Assembly (NCBI GenBank): GCA_025999115.1
Contig: BNWW01000002.1
Span: 19,684-83,683, forward strand
DNA: 64,000 nt
Origin: Bacteroidia bacterium
Lineage (GTDB): Bacteria > Bacteroidota > Bacteroidia > Bacteroidales > Azobacteroidaceae
Direction: 5' to 3'
Part shown: positions 50,508-60,652 of the stretch, piece after piece
Layout of the letters: each line of letters begins with the position of its first letter
Position numbering within the stretch: the stretch's first letter is position 1
The notes under the pieces: generated by a model
Told to the model about the DNA's origin: nothing
The model's input: only the letters and a program-made list of their open reading frames with translations
Database searches by the model: none
Made by a program: the position numbers and the translations under genes

Positions 50508-51116
50508 TTATATTTTTATCCCTGAAAAACTCATAAATCCCAATCCCATCAATGCGGTAATAATAAAAGCAATGCCCAATCCTTTCAAGGGTTTGGGAAT
50601 ATCGGAATATTGTAATTTCTCACGTATCGCCGCCATTCCTACGATGGCCAACATCCAACCTAAGCCCGAACCGATGCCGTAAACCGTGGCATAACCGGCA
50701 TTTGGAAACGCTTTTTGTTGCATGAACAGCGAGCCGCCCATAATCGCACAATTGACAGCGATTAACGGAAGAAATATCCCCAGCGAAGCATTTAGCGCCG
50801 GCGTATATTTTTCAACGACCATTTCGATAATCTGTGTCATTGAAGCAATTACGGCAATGAAAATGATGAAACTCAAAAAGCTCAAATCGACCGTCGCAAA
50901 CGATTCGCCCAACCAACTCAATGCGCCGGCTTTCAACACGTAATTATCCAAAAGATAATTGACCGGAACGGTTATGACTTGCACAAATGTTACCGCAATT
51001 CCTAATCCGAAAGCGGTTTTCACATTCTTGGAAACGGCTAAAAACGAACACATTCCCAAAAAATAGGCGAATATCATGTTTTCGATGAAAATCGAACTGA
51101 AAAAGGTGCTTAACAT
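50508..51116 (-). CDS. nqrE: Na+-NQR subunit E
   Basis: This 202-residue integral membrane protein has six helices and the family's [25 protein letters not shown] start, [23 protein letters not shown] and [10 protein letters not shown] end. The paired subunits NqrD and NqrE hold an iron centre through cysteines on opposite membrane faces; Cys residues occur at the expected places (MCSFL, VNCAIMG). It lies 4 bp before nqrF and 20 bp after nqrD. Confidence 0.95.
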   Translation of the reverse strand: MLSTFFSSIFIENMIFAYFLGMCSFLAVSKNVKTAFGLGIAVTFVQVITVPVNYLLDNYVLKAGALSWLGESFATVDLSFLSFIIFIAVIASMTQIIEMVVEKYTPALNASLGIFLPLIAVNCAIMGGSLFMQQKAFPNAGYATVYGIGSGLGWMLAIVGMAAIREKLQYSDIPKPLKGLGIAFIITALMGLGFMSFSGIKI

Positions 51117-51136
51117 ATTTAATTATAAGTTATGAA

Positions 51137-51733
51137 TTATGAATTATTTTTACTCTTTTGAACCCAAATAATACAAGCCACAAGAATCAACGCCATTGGC
51201 GGCAAAATCATCAAACCATTGTTTTCGTAGCCCCATTCATACAATTTGTCGGGAATGACTTTGAATCCCAATAAAGTACCCGAACCGAGCAATTCGCGGA
51301 AAAATCCCACGATAATCAAGATGATTCCGTAGCCTGCGCCGTTGCCCAATCCGTCGAGAAACGAAGGCCAAGGTTTGTTCGCCAATGCGAAAGCTTCCAA
51401 GCGTCCCATCACGATACAATTGGTAATAATCAAGCCGATAAATACCGAAAGTTGTTTGCTCACATCGTAGGCGAAAGCTTTCAATACTTCATTGACGATC
51501 GTTACCAAAGCCGCTACGACAACCAATTGCACGATAATTCGTATCCGGTTGGGAATGGTTTTGCGCAACAGCGAAATAATCACATTGGAAAACGCTACGA
51601 CCACTGTTACGGAAAGCGCCATCACAATACTCGGCTCCAATTTGCTCGTTACTGCAAGCGCCGAGCAAATCCCCAACATCTGCACTGTTACGGGATTATT
51701 TTTATTTAACGGATTTAAAAATATTTCTTTCAT
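51137..51733 (-). CDS. nqrD: Na+-NQR subunit D
   Basis: This 198-residue membrane protein is homologous to NqrE. It has NPVTVQMLGICSALAVTSKLE and VFIGLIITNCIVMGRLEAFA, each with the conserved Cys proposed to ligate the membrane iron centre. A GFFRELLGSGTLLG loop and FLPPMALI-like end (LMILPPMALIL) follow. It forms part of the Na+ and electron path. It is separated from nqrC by 1 bp. Confidence 0.95.
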   Translation of the reverse strand: MKEIFLNPLNKNNPVTVQMLGICSALAVTSKLEPSIVMALSVTVVVAFSNVIISLLRKTIPNRIRIIVQLVVVAALVTIVNEVLKAFAYDVSKQLSVFIGLIITNCIVMGRLEAFALANKPWPSFLDGLGNGAGYGIILIIVGFFRELLGSGTLLGFKVIPDKLYEWGYENNGLMILPPMALILVACIIWVQKSKNNS

Positions 51734-51734
51734 A

Positions 51735-52424
51735 TTATTTCGTCAAATAGGGTACATAAAATTTCAAACTTTCATATAACATCGCATCCACGCCGCGACT
51801 TGTAATGGTGCCGCCCGAAATACCATCGACATAATCTTTGCCATCGGCTGTTTTTCCGGGTTTCACAATGGCAATGGAAGTAAACGAATGTTCGTTATTA
51901 AAAATGTGTTTGCCGGAAAATTGTTTGGCAAAATCGTGTTTTTCGATTTCTGCGCCTAAGCCCGGCGTTTCGCCTTCGTGCCCGAATGAAGCGCCGAAGA
52001 CCGTATTTTTATCCTCATTCAAGGAAATAAATCCCCAAATCGGCCCCCATAGACCGGCGCCGCGCAAGGCCAGTAAATATTTTTTTTCGCCGTTCACGGA
52101 TGCTTCGAAAACGGGATATTGCCGTTCGTTTTCAGGTTTCAATAATTCGGCTTTCAACTCGACGGAAAAGGCATCGCCTTCTATTTTTTTTCCTTTATTA
52201 TCAACCAAATACGCATCTGTAATCGTTTGTTTGTACAACGACTCCGCGTTTTTATTGGTCGATTCGATGTTCAAAGCAGCAAGCATTTGTCGCATTTTGT
52301 CAATCGCTTCATTTTTGGATTGTTGCGGACGTAGCGCTTCGGACGTAAATGCAAGGAGCAACGCCACCAAAATGACCATGATGGAGGCGTAGATGATTAT
52401 GTAGGTGTTTTTTTCTTTGTTCAT
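51735..52424 (-). CDS. nqrC: Na+-NQR subunit C (FMN-binding)
   Basis: This 229-residue protein has one N-terminal membrane helix (8-27) and a periplasmic FMN-binding domain. The covalent FMN attachment motif is SGGTITSRGVD, with the second Thr as the likely attachment residue (the family pattern is S-G-A-T-x-T). Supporting motifs are GLWGPIWGFI and GHEGETPGLGAEI. Its start overlaps the nqrB stop by 4 bp. Confidence 0.94.
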   Translation of the reverse strand: MNKEKNTYIIIYASIMVILVALLLAFTSEALRPQQSKNEAIDKMRQMLAALNIESTNKNAESLYKQTITDAYLVDNKGKKIEGDAFSVELKAELLKPENERQYPVFEASVNGEKKYLLALRGAGLWGPIWGFISLNEDKNTVFGASFGHEGETPGLGAEIEKHDFAKQFSGKHIFNNEHSFTSIAIVKPGKTADGKDYVDGISGGTITSRGVDAMLYESLKFYVPYLTK

Positions 52425-53632
52425 AATTTCTTCGTTCGATTTTTTCGTACAATTCGTTTTAATCTGCGTTTAATGTTTCCTTCCACCACCAAATAATCAA
52501 TCAGCGGCGTAAACGAATTCATCAACAATATCGCTAACATCATTCCTTCGGGGTACCCCGGATTCAGTACGCGAATCGTAATGGCAAATGCACCGGTAAG
52601 CATCCCGAAAATATATTTGCCAGGTTGCGTGCGCGGCGAAGTTACCGGGTCGGTCGCCATAAATACCGCTCCGAATGCAAATCCGCCTAATAGGATGTGT
52701 TCCAATGGATTGATTAGCATGGCGGAAGTTGCCCCAATGGCATTAAAAAGCAAAGCCGCCAATATTCCGCCGGCACAAACCGACAACATCGTGCGCCAAT
52801 TGGCGATTCCGGTTACCAATAATATTATAGCGCCGAGCAAAATGCAAAGTTTCGATGTTTCGCCGATGGAGCCGGGAATCAAGCCTAAAAACATATCCCA
52901 ATAACTCAATGGGTCGCCCAGAGTGTTGTGAATAGTTGTCAAATGATCGCCCGAACCGATTTGTCCCAAAGGCGTAGCGCCTGAAAAAGCATCTATCGTT
53001 GCGCCTTTGCCTAACCCGAAAGTCGATTCTGTGCGGACAAACACGCTTTCGCCGCTCATTTTTGAAGGATAAGCAAAAAACAAAAACGCGCGGGTTACCA
53101 ACGCCACATTCCATATATTAAATCCTGTGCCGCCGAAAACTTCTTTCGCAAAAATAACAGCAAAAGCAGTCGCAATCGCAATCATCCACAGCGGCGTATC
53201 TACCGGAACAATCAACGGAATCAACATTCCCGAAACCAAAAATCCTTCCTGAATTTCGTGTCCTTTCCATTGGGCGACAGTAAATTCGATTCCCAATCCA
53301 ACTACATAAGATACGATTACAATCGGCAGTACGGCCAAAAATCCGAAAAGAAACGTTTCAAAGAAATCCGGCAAAGCGCCGATTGCCGAATAATGCTGAT
53401 AACCCACATTATACATTCCGAATAACAAACAGGGAATCAGCGCGATAACTACAATCGACATCGCCCGTTTGGAATCCATCGCATCGTGAATATGTACGCC
53501 TGATTTCGCTGTCCGGTTCGGAACAAACAAAAAGGTTTCAAATCCGTCGAAAACCGATTCAAAAGCTGCGAATTTGCCGCCTTTCCGGAAATTCGGCTTG
53601 ATTTTGTCTATATATTTTCTTAAAAACTGCAT
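52421..53632 (-). CDS. nqrB: Na+-NQR subunit B
   Basis: This 403-residue membrane protein has about ten helices. The covalent FMN motif FSGATPLGQI is visible, as are the riboflavin/quinone-site segments EIQEGFLVSGMLIPLIVPVDTP and GGTGFNIWNVALVTRAFLFFAYP. The C-terminal GMMLAILLMNSFTPLIDYLVV is typical. NqrB is the central Na+-translocating subunit and binds the quinone. It overlaps nqrC and lies 1 bp after nqrA. Confidence 0.95.
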   Translation of the reverse strand: MQFLRKYIDKIKPNFRKGGKFAAFESVFDGFETFLFVPNRTAKSGVHIHDAMDSKRAMSIVVIALIPCLLFGMYNVGYQHYSAIGALPDFFETFLFGFLAVLPIVIVSYVVGLGIEFTVAQWKGHEIQEGFLVSGMLIPLIVPVDTPLWMIAIATAFAVIFAKEVFGGTGFNIWNVALVTRAFLFFAYPSKMSGESVFVRTESTFGLGKGATIDAFSGATPLGQIGSGDHLTTIHNTLGDPLSYWDMFLGLIPGSIGETSKLCILLGAIILLVTGIANWRTMLSVCAGGILAALLFNAIGATSAMLINPLEHILLGGFAFGAVFMATDPVTSPRTQPGKYIFGMLTGAFAITIRVLNPGYPEGMMLAILLMNSFTPLIDYLVVEGNIKRRLKRIVRKNRTKKL

Positions 53633-53633
53633 A

Positions 53634-54995
53634 TCAATTCATTTCTTTATACAACCAATCCAACCCTTCCTTCACAATTTTCTGCAACTCCATTTTAGAA
53701 GTATCCACATATTCGCACAGCGCAAAGTCTTCCGGCGCCACTTCGTAAATACCCAGATCTTCCATTTTATCGACTTCCTGCGACAAAATGGCGCGAATGA
53801 GAAACTCCGGTAAAATATCCATCGGAAAAACCTTGTCCCATTCGTTCGATAGAATCATGGCGCGTTGTCCGCCTTTTATCCGTGCATCGAAATGGTACTT
53901 TTTCTTGAAAAATCGATTCAACCACACCGCCGGATACGATTTGCTGAACGAAAACTGATTGAAGCGCGGTAAAATCCATCCCAATACTTCGTGCGTGTCG
54001 TCGCCTTCGGGAATGATAGTTATCTGATTGTCGGAAGCGTGAAGCGAACCGTCGGCCTCAATTTGCGTGCCGGTTAAAACATTTCCGCTGATATAGCGCT
54101 TCTTTCCTTCCTGATTGATCATTTGGCTCGAAGTAATGCCGGCGATGGATACACCCGGTAACATTGGATAATACGCCCGAGCTTTTTCTTTCACTTCCGA
54201 ACCGGTCAGTACCGCCAAACGGGTAAAATCCGTGATTCCTTTATTAAAAAGACGGCCGATAACAATCACATCTTGCGGCAGAACCGTCCACACCGTTTCT
54301 CCTTTATTAATCGGTTGGATGTTATTGATTTGAACGCCGACATTGCCTGCCGGATGCGGTCCCTTAAATATTACTCGTTGAACGTTTTGCAAAGGAATTG
54401 CAGTGCCTTCCAACACACTCACATATACCGTGCCGTCAGTTAATTTAGTTAAAACATCCAATCCCGCTTGGAAATCGGCTTCAAATCCTGATAAAACAAG
54501 AGCGAATTTGGGCGCTAAAGGTGCGGAATAAAATGCTGAAACGAAAATATCGCGCGGTTTGTCGGCGGGATTCGCAACAATATTATAAGGCCGCTGCTTG
54601 ATCAAAGCAAATAAACCGGCTTCGCACAAAATAGCTTTCAATTCTTCAGGAGAAAGCGATAACGGATCTTTTGGCCCGAAATTCAAGTAAGACATTTTGT
54701 CGGAAGCTTCAATCACAATGTTTTGCAGTTTACGCTTTTCGCCGCGATTGACGGCCATTATCACCCCGCTAACCGGAGAAACAATTTTTATTTCGGGACG
54801 GTTTTTGTCGTACAACAATGGTGTGCCGGCTTGTACCGAATCGCCCGCCTGAATAGTGATTTTTGGAATAAAACCCGGATAATCGTCGGGAAAAATCGTA
54901 TAAAATCGCGATGTAATCGCTTGTTCTATTCTGGATTGCGCCTTGCCTATTAAAGGAATGTCTAAACCTCGTTTAAGTCGAATCTTTTTTATCAT
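53634..54995 (-). CDS. nqrA: Na+-NQR subunit A
   Basis: This 453-residue soluble subunit docks to NqrB. Recognisable parts are the start RLKRGLDIPLIGKA, the biotinyl-lipoyl-like PKITIQAGDSVQAGTPLLYDK and VSPVSGVIMAVNRGEKR, FKGPHPAGNVGVQIN and VLGWILPRFNQFS. It is the first gene of the operon. A TATTTTTG -7-like element lies 26 bp upstream on the minus strand. The operon order A-B-C-D-E-F is complete and tightly spaced. Confidence 0.95.
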   Translation of the reverse strand: MIKKIRLKRGLDIPLIGKAQSRIEQAITSRFYTIFPDDYPGFIPKITIQAGDSVQAGTPLLYDKNRPEIKIVSPVSGVIMAVNRGEKRKLQNIVIEASDKMSYLNFGPKDPLSLSPEELKAILCEAGLFALIKQRPYNIVANPADKPRDIFVSAFYSAPLAPKFALVLSGFEADFQAGLDVLTKLTDGTVYVSVLEGTAIPLQNVQRVIFKGPHPAGNVGVQINNIQPINKGETVWTVLPQDVIVIGRLFNKGITDFTRLAVLTGSEVKEKARAYYPMLPGVSIAGITSSQMINQEGKKRYISGNVLTGTQIEADGSLHASDNQITIIPEGDDTHEVLGWILPRFNQFSFSKSYPAVWLNRFFKKKYHFDARIKGGQRAMILSNEWDKVFPMDILPEFLIRAILSQEVDKMEDLGIYEVAPEDFALCEYVDTSKMELQKIVKEGLDWLYKEMN

Positions 54996-55020
54996 ACAGG
55001 TTTAAATTAGTAAACGGGTG

Positions 55021-55028
55021 CAAAAATA
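55021..55028 (-). promoter_or_regulatory. -7-like element TATTTTTG for nqrA
   Basis: A TAnnTTTG match on the minus strand lies 26 bp before the nqrA start. The -33 element is unclear. Confidence 0.5.
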
Positions 55029-55062
55029 GATAAAAAAATTGATATTTTCGCTGAATTTTGAT

Positions 55063-55070
55063 TAAGTTTG
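55063..55070 (+). promoter_or_regulatory. -7 element TAAGTTTG for the alpha-2-macroglobulin gene
   Basis: A TAnnTTTG match lies 30 bp before the start codon at 55101, with TTG at 55039-55041 spaced 21 bp upstream. It is divergent from the nqr promoter. Confidence 0.6.
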
Positions 55071-55100
55071 TACCTTTAAATTTAAAATGAAATAAAGAAT

Positions 55101-58100
55101 ATGAAATGTAAAAGTTCTATATTGTTGATGACTGTCATTTGGGCATCATTATTTTTAACGTTTTGGAGTTGCAACAAAGAAATCGTTCCCGTATCGGAAT
55201 TTACACCCTACATCAGTGCTTATACCGGCGGCTTGGTGAGTCCGTCTTCCAACATTGTGATCGAATTGGCGAACGAACAGGCGAATATTGAGCCTAATAC
55301 CGAAATCAAAACGAAACTGTTCTCGTTCTCGCCCTCAATCAAAGGCAAAGCCTATTGGGTCAATGCCCGCACCATTGAATTTGTACCTGAACCGGGAGTT
55401 TTACAAAGCGGTAAAGAATACGAATGTAATTTCAAATTAGGCAAAGTAACACAGACCGATAAACGCCACAAAACCTTTATTTTTTCATTCAAAGTAGAAG
55501 AGCGGAACGGCGAAATCAATATCGAATCGCCCGAAATTTCCGATCCGGTATTTGTTACCATTCGCGGTGAAATCCGGTTGAGCGAAGCTGTCGAATTGGC
55601 CCTTATTCAAAAATCTTTTTCAGCAAAAACGAATGATAATCAATCGTTTACTCCAATTATTGAAGCTACTTCCGATTCGAAAATTTTCCGGTTCGTAATC
55701 GATCAAATCCAGCGGAAAAAGAATGTTTTGGATTTGGAAATCAAATTGAAAGGGGAAATTTCCGGTATCGGAAAAACAATTTCCGAACACGTTTCCATTC
55801 CGGCCTTGGATGTTTTCAAAGTTCTTTCCATCGAACAGATTTTTGAACCGGAAAACGGGATTCAAATCGTTCTTTCCGATCCCGTTTCGCAATCGCAAGA
55901 CATCCGCGGTTTGGTTACGCTGAGCGGCGTAAAACAATACACGTTTCATATTCAAAACAATAAAATCAATTTGTATTTCGATCGAAAAGATGTGGGCGAA
56001 GTTGCCGTAACCGTTGATAAAGGCCTCAAAAATACGAAAGGCGATCCGCTCGAATCGGCCTTTTCCGGCAGTTTGAAAATCGAAAAACTGAAACCGCAAA
56101 TCGAATTGTTGAGCGATGGCAATATTCTTCCGAACGCCGAGTCGTTGGTGGTTCCATTTCGCGCAGTGAATTTGTATGCTGTTGATATTAAGGTAATTAA
56201 AATTTTTGAAAACAATGTTTTGCTCTTTTTGCAAAGCAATAACCTGAAAGGTTCGGAAGAATTGCGCCGTTCGGGTCGCTTGGTTTATAAAAAAACCTTG
56301 CGTTTGGATGAAAATTTTTCGCAAAGCATACATAATTGGCACAATTATTCGATTGATCTTTCCCGGATGATTAAGCAGGAGCCGGGCGCCATTTACCGCA
56401 TCGAATTTTCATTCAAACGGGAATATTCGGCTTATTCTTGTGATAATGAAGAAACTACCCGGCCGCAAAATTTGTCCGAATCGCTCACTCAATTGCAATC
56501 GGAAGACATTGATGAACAAGATCAAGCCTTTTGGGATACACCCTATCCTTATTATTATAACGAAGATTACGATTGGAATTTATATGAATGGAGTGAACGC
56601 GACAATCCCTGCCATCCTACCTATTATATGTTGTCGGAACACAGGATTGCCTGCAATGTGATGATGTCGGAATTGGGCGTGATTGCCAAATGCAATTCCG
56701 TAAACCAATGGTGGGTTTCGGTTAGTAACTTATTGACAACCAATCCCGTATCTAATGTGAATATTACGCTTTACAATTACCAGCTTCAAGTTGTCGGAAA
56801 TGCAAAAACCGACGGCGACGGCTTTGCAATGATTACTTCCAAAGGCAAACCGTTCGTTCTTGTAGCCGAATCAGGCGGACAAAAAACGTATCTGCGTTTG
56901 GCCGATGGCGAAGATAATGCGTTGAGCCGTTTCGATACGGGTGGAAAAAAAATCGAAAAAGGATTGAAAGGTTTTATTTACGGCGAACGTGGCGTGTGGC
57001 GGCCGGGCGATACCTTGCACGTTGCTTTCATTTTGTATGATTCGGAAAACCGTATTCCCGACAATCATCCCGTTTCGCTTGAAATGTTTAATGCTCGCGG
57101 TCAATTCCACAGCAAACAAATTCTGACAAAAGGATTGAACGGATTCTATACTTACGATGTGGTTACCCGTGCCGACGATCCTACCGGTTTGTGGAACGCA
57201 TACGTCAAAGTCGGCGGAACATCGTTTCATAAATCGTTCCGCATCGAAACCATCAAACCTAACCGTTTGAAAATCAATTTAAAATTGCCCGGAGATTACC
57301 TGAATGCGGCATCAGGAAATGTTGCGGCTACTTTGTCGTCGGCTTGGCTCACAGGTGCAACAGCACACAATTTGAAAGCCAAAGTGGAAATGAAATTGAC
57401 GAAAGTGAACACGCAATTCAAAGGGTACGAAAAATATTTATTTAATAATCCCGCAAGCGATTTTACAAGCAACGAATCGAATGTTTTTGAAGGCGCTTTG
57501 AACGACAACGGCGAAGTAACGTTCCAACTCAAACTGCCCAAAGCCGAAGATGCGCCCGGAATGTTGAACGCCAATCTGATTGCCCGCGTATTTGAACCCG
57601 GCGGCGATGCAAGTTTGTATGCGCAGACCATTCCGTATTCGCCCTATTCCGCATACGTTGGTTTAAATCTTAATCAGAATGACAATCGCGCCATTGATAC
57701 TGATACCGACCATCGTTTCGACATCGTTACGTTGAGCGCCGACGGCAAATTGACAAATCGGAATCATTTGGAATACAAAATTTATAAAATCGATTGGAGT
57801 TGGTGGTGGCAACAGAACGCCGAATCGTTTGCAAACTACGTCAATAATGCGTCCTATCAACCGGTGGCTACGGGAAAACTGCAAACCGTGAACGGAAAAA
57901 CGCATTTTACTTTCAATTTAAAATACCCTGATTGGGGACGGTTTTTTATCTACGTGAAAGACAAAGACAGCGGCCATGCAGCCGGAGGAATGGTTTTCAT
58001 CGATTGGCCGGAATATCGCGGTCGTTCCAATAAATCCGATCCCGAACACGTGAAAATGTTGACTTTCTCGACCGATAAACCTTCTTACGAAATCGGTGAA

Positions 58101-60650
58101 GATATTACGGTTATTATTCCGGCAGCTGCGGCAGGCAATGCGTTGGTGGCTTTGGAAAACGGATCTACCGTTTTAGACCGAAAATGGGTGGCCGTTTCCG
58201 ATAAAGGCGACACAAAATATACGTTCAAGGCTACGAAAGAAATGGCGCCGAATTTCTACATTCACATCAGTCTGTTACAACCTCATGCACAAACGATTAA
58301 CGATTTGCCGATTCGAATGTACGGCGTAATTCCCGTTTTGATTTCCAATAAAGAATCGGTTCTTGAACCGGAAATTAAGATGCCCGATGTCTTACGTCCC
58401 GAAACGGAATTTACCGTCGAAGTGAGCGAAAAACACGGAAAACCAATGACTTACACATTGGCTATTGTCGATGACGGTTTGTTGGATTTAACGAATTTCA
58501 AAACGCCGAATCCGTGGGCTGAATTTTATGCCCGTGAAGCTCTGGGTATTCGCACGTGGGATATGTACGATTATGTGATGGGCGCTTTCGGCGGAAAATA
58601 TGCAACGATGTTCAGCATCGGCGGCGATGAAACCTTGAATCCGGCCGGCGAAAAAGCGAATCGTTTCAAACCGGTTGTCAAATATTTAGGCCCGTTTGCT
58701 TTGAGCAAAGGCGATGCGAAAAAACATAAAATCACTTTGCCAATGTATGTCGGTTCGGTGCGCACGATGGTCATTGCCGGACAAGACGGCGCTTACGGGC
58801 AGGCGGAAAAAACCACGCCGGTGCGCACACCTTTGATGGTGTTGTCGTCGTTGCCGCGCGTATTGAGTACGAACGAAGAAATCAGTTTGCCGGTCAATGT
58901 TTTTGCCATGGAAAATTCGGTCAAAGAAGCGTCCGTGAAAATCGAAACCGGCGGTTTGTTGCAGAATACGAGCGGCTCACAATCGGTTCGATTCGCGCAA
59001 CCCGGTGATGCGACGGTTTATTTTTCGATGAAAACAAACGGTAAAACAGGTGTCGAACGAATCACAATCACAGCCACCAGTGGCGGACAAACGGCGAAAG
59101 AAACGCTCGAAATTGAAATCCGAAATCCGAATCCAAGCGTTACACTTTCCGATAACAAAGTGTTGAATGCGGGCGAAAACGGAACATTCAACTATCAATT
59201 AACCGGCTCATCCAACGACGATTGGGTGAAATTGGAAGTGTCGCGTATTCCGTCTGTCGATTTTTCGCGGCGTTTCGATTTCCTTTATAATTATCAACAT
59301 TATTGTTCCGAACAATTGACTTCCCGCGCTATGCCTTTGTTGTATATTCAGCAATTGAAAGAGGTCGAAAAAGACGAATCGGAAAAAATAAAAACCAATG
59401 TCATTGAAGCAATTAAAAATCTTTACGGTCGCCAATTAGCCAACGGTGGAATTGTTTATTGGCCGGGCGACAATGTTGCCAATGAATGGATTACAAGTTA
59501 TGCCGGAAGTTTCTTGGCTTTGGCCGAAGAAAAAGGTTACGCCGTAAACGCCAACGTTTTGAGTAAATGGAAAGCTTATCAGCGCAAGGAAGCGCAGAAT
59601 TGGTCATCCGGAAACGCGAATGGTTATTCGGCCAAATCATCCGAATTTCAACAGGCTTACCGCCTCTATTCCTTGGCATTAGCCGGAAGTCCCGAATGGG
59701 GAGCGATGAACCGTTTGAAAGAAAAAAGCGGAATTTCCACGCAAGCCGCTTGGTGTTTGGCGGCGGCTTATGCGCTCGGTGGAAAAACGAAAGCCGCCGA
59801 AGAATTGATTTTCAATCTCCCGGTGGAAATCGAAACTTATAAAGACAGATATACTTATGGTACATCCGATCGCGATGAAGCGCTGATTTTGCAGACCTTG
59901 GTTTTAATGAACCGGATGCCGGAAGCTTTCAAACAAGCGCAAAAAATGGCTAAAAATTTGTCCGGTGGAACCTATTTCAGCACGCAATCGACCGCTTATT
60001 CCTTGATGGCAATGGGAATGTTGGCTGACAAAACATCGGGAACGATCGAATGTAATTGGACATTGAACGGTAAAAAGCAAGATAATATCCGTTCAGCTAA
60101 AGCATTGTATCAAAAACAATTGGAACAGAAACCGGCCGAAGGAAACATTCAATTGAGTAATATCGGAAAAGGCGCGGTGTATGTGAATCTCACTACAAAA
60201 TCCCGTCCCGTTCTCGACACCTTACCCGAAATCGCTCGCAATCTACGATTAGATGTTTCTTACACCGATGTAAAAGGCAATCCCATCAACATTTCCGAAC
60301 TCAAACAGGGCAGCGATTTCCTTGCGAACGTAAAAGTTGCAAACACCAGTCTGTCGGACGATTACACCGATGTGGCGCTGACTCATATTTTACCGTCAGG
60401 CTGGGAAATTTTCAACGAACGATTGACGGATACGGAAACCGGTACAACGGCTTACACTTACCGCGACCTGCGCGATGACCGCGTTCTCACGTATTTCGAT
60501 TTGCCGCGCGCCAAAGCAAAAACATTTTCGATTCGTTTGCAAGCCACTTACATCGGTTCGTTTGTGTTGCCGGCTATCCAATGTGAAGCGATGTATGATA
60601 CTTCGGCGCAGGCGCGGACAACGGCCGGCCGGGTACAGGTGGTGAAGTAA
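55101..60650 (+). CDS. Bacterial alpha-2-macroglobulin lipoprotein
   Basis: This 1849-residue protein is a lipoprotein by its signal ending FWSC (C24). The MG-type domains follow. The MG2/bait-region part includes FIYGERGVWRPGDTLHVAFILYD, and the A2M domain includes VEVSEKHGKPMTYTLAIVDDGLLDLT and AFGGKYATMFSIGGD. The thioester motif CSEQ is present (C1402, in the YCSEQLTSR context), then the helical thioester domain with GGIVYWPGD. Bacterial A2Ms trap proteases that reach the periplasm. The gene pairs with pbpC, starting 2 bp after its stop, as in many Gram-negatives (E. coli yfhM-pbpC), so it likely protects the cell during wall damage and repair. Confidence 0.92.
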   Translation: MKCKSSILLMTVIWASLFLTFWSCNKEIVPVSEFTPYISAYTGGLVSPSSNIVIELANEQANIEPNTEIKTKLFSFSPSIKGKAYWVNARTIEFVPEPGVLQSGKEYECNFKLGKVTQTDKRHKTFIFSFKVEERNGEINIESPEISDPVFVTIRGEIRLSEAVELALIQKSFSAKTNDNQSFTPIIEATSDSKIFRFVIDQIQRKKNVLDLEIKLKGEISGIGKTISEHVSIPALDVFKVLSIEQIFEPENGIQIVLSDPVSQSQDIRGLVTLSGVKQYTFHIQNNKINLYFDRKDVGEVAVTVDKGLKNTKGDPLESAFSGSLKIEKLKPQIELLSDGNILPNAESLVVPFRAVNLYAVDIKVIKIFENNVLLFLQSNNLKGSEELRRSGRLVYKKTLRLDENFSQSIHNWHNYSIDLSRMIKQEPGAIYRIEFSFKREYSAYSCDNEETTRPQNLSESLTQLQSEDIDEQDQAFWDTPYPYYYNEDYDWNLYEWSERDNPCHPTYYMLSEHRIACNVMMSELGVIAKCNSVNQWWVSVSNLLTTNPVSNVNITLYNYQLQVVGNAKTDGDGFAMITSKGKPFVLVAESGGQKTYLRLADGEDNALSRFDTGGKKIEKGLKGFIYGERGVWRPGDTLHVAFILYDSENRIPDNHPVSLEMFNARGQFHSKQILTKGLNGFYTYDVVTRADDPTGLWNAYVKVGGTSFHKSFRIETIKPNRLKINLKLPGDYLNAASGNVAATLSSAWLTGATAHNLKAKVEMKLTKVNTQFKGYEKYLFNNPASDFTSNESNVFEGALNDNGEVTFQLKLPKAEDAPGMLNANLIARVFEPGGDASLYAQTIPYSPYSAYVGLNLNQNDNRAIDTDTDHRFDIVTLSADGKLTNRNHLEYKIYKIDWSWWWQQNAESFANYVNNASYQPVATGKLQTVNGKTHFTFNLKYPDWGRFFIYVKDKDSGHAAGGMVFIDWPEYRGRSNKSDPEHVKMLTFSTDKPSYEIGEDITVIIPAAAAGNALVALENGSTVLDRKWVAVSDKGDTKYTFKATKEMAPNFYIHISLLQPHAQTINDLPIRMYGVIPVLISNKESVLEPEIKMPDVLRPETEFTVEVSEKHGKPMTYTLAIVDDGLLDLTNFKTPNPWAEFYAREALGIRTWDMYDYVMGAFGGKYATMFSIGGDETLNPAGEKANRFKPVVKYLGPFALSKGDAKKHKITLPMYVGSVRTMVIAGQDGAYGQAEKTTPVRTPLMVLSSLPRVLSTNEEISLPVNVFAMENSVKEASVKIETGGLLQNTSGSQSVRFAQPGDATVYFSMKTNGKTGVERITITATSGGQTAKETLEIEIRNPNPSVTLSDNKVLNAGENGTFNYQLTGSSNDDWVKLEVSRIPSVDFSRRFDFLYNYQHYCSEQLTSRAMPLLYIQQLKEVEKDESEKIKTNVIEAIKNLYGRQLANGGIVYWPGDNVANEWITSYAGSFLALAEEKGYAVNANVLSKWKAYQRKEAQNWSSGNANGYSAKSSEFQQAYRLYSLALAGSPEWGAMNRLKEKSGISTQAAWCLAAAYALGGKTKAAEELIFNLPVEIETYKDRYTYGTSDRDEALILQTLVLMNRMPEAFKQAQKMAKNLSGGTYFSTQSTAYSLMAMGMLADKTSGTIECNWTLNGKKQDNIRSAKALYQKQLEQKPAEGNIQLSNIGKGAVYVNLTTKSRPVLDTLPEIARNLRLDVSYTDVKGNPINISELKQGSDFLANVKVANTSLSDDYTDVALTHILPSGWEIFNERLTDTETGTTAYTYRDLRDDRVLTYFDLPRAKAKTFSIRLQATYIGSFVLPAIQCEAMYDTSAQARTTAGRVQVVK

Positions 60651-60652
60651 AA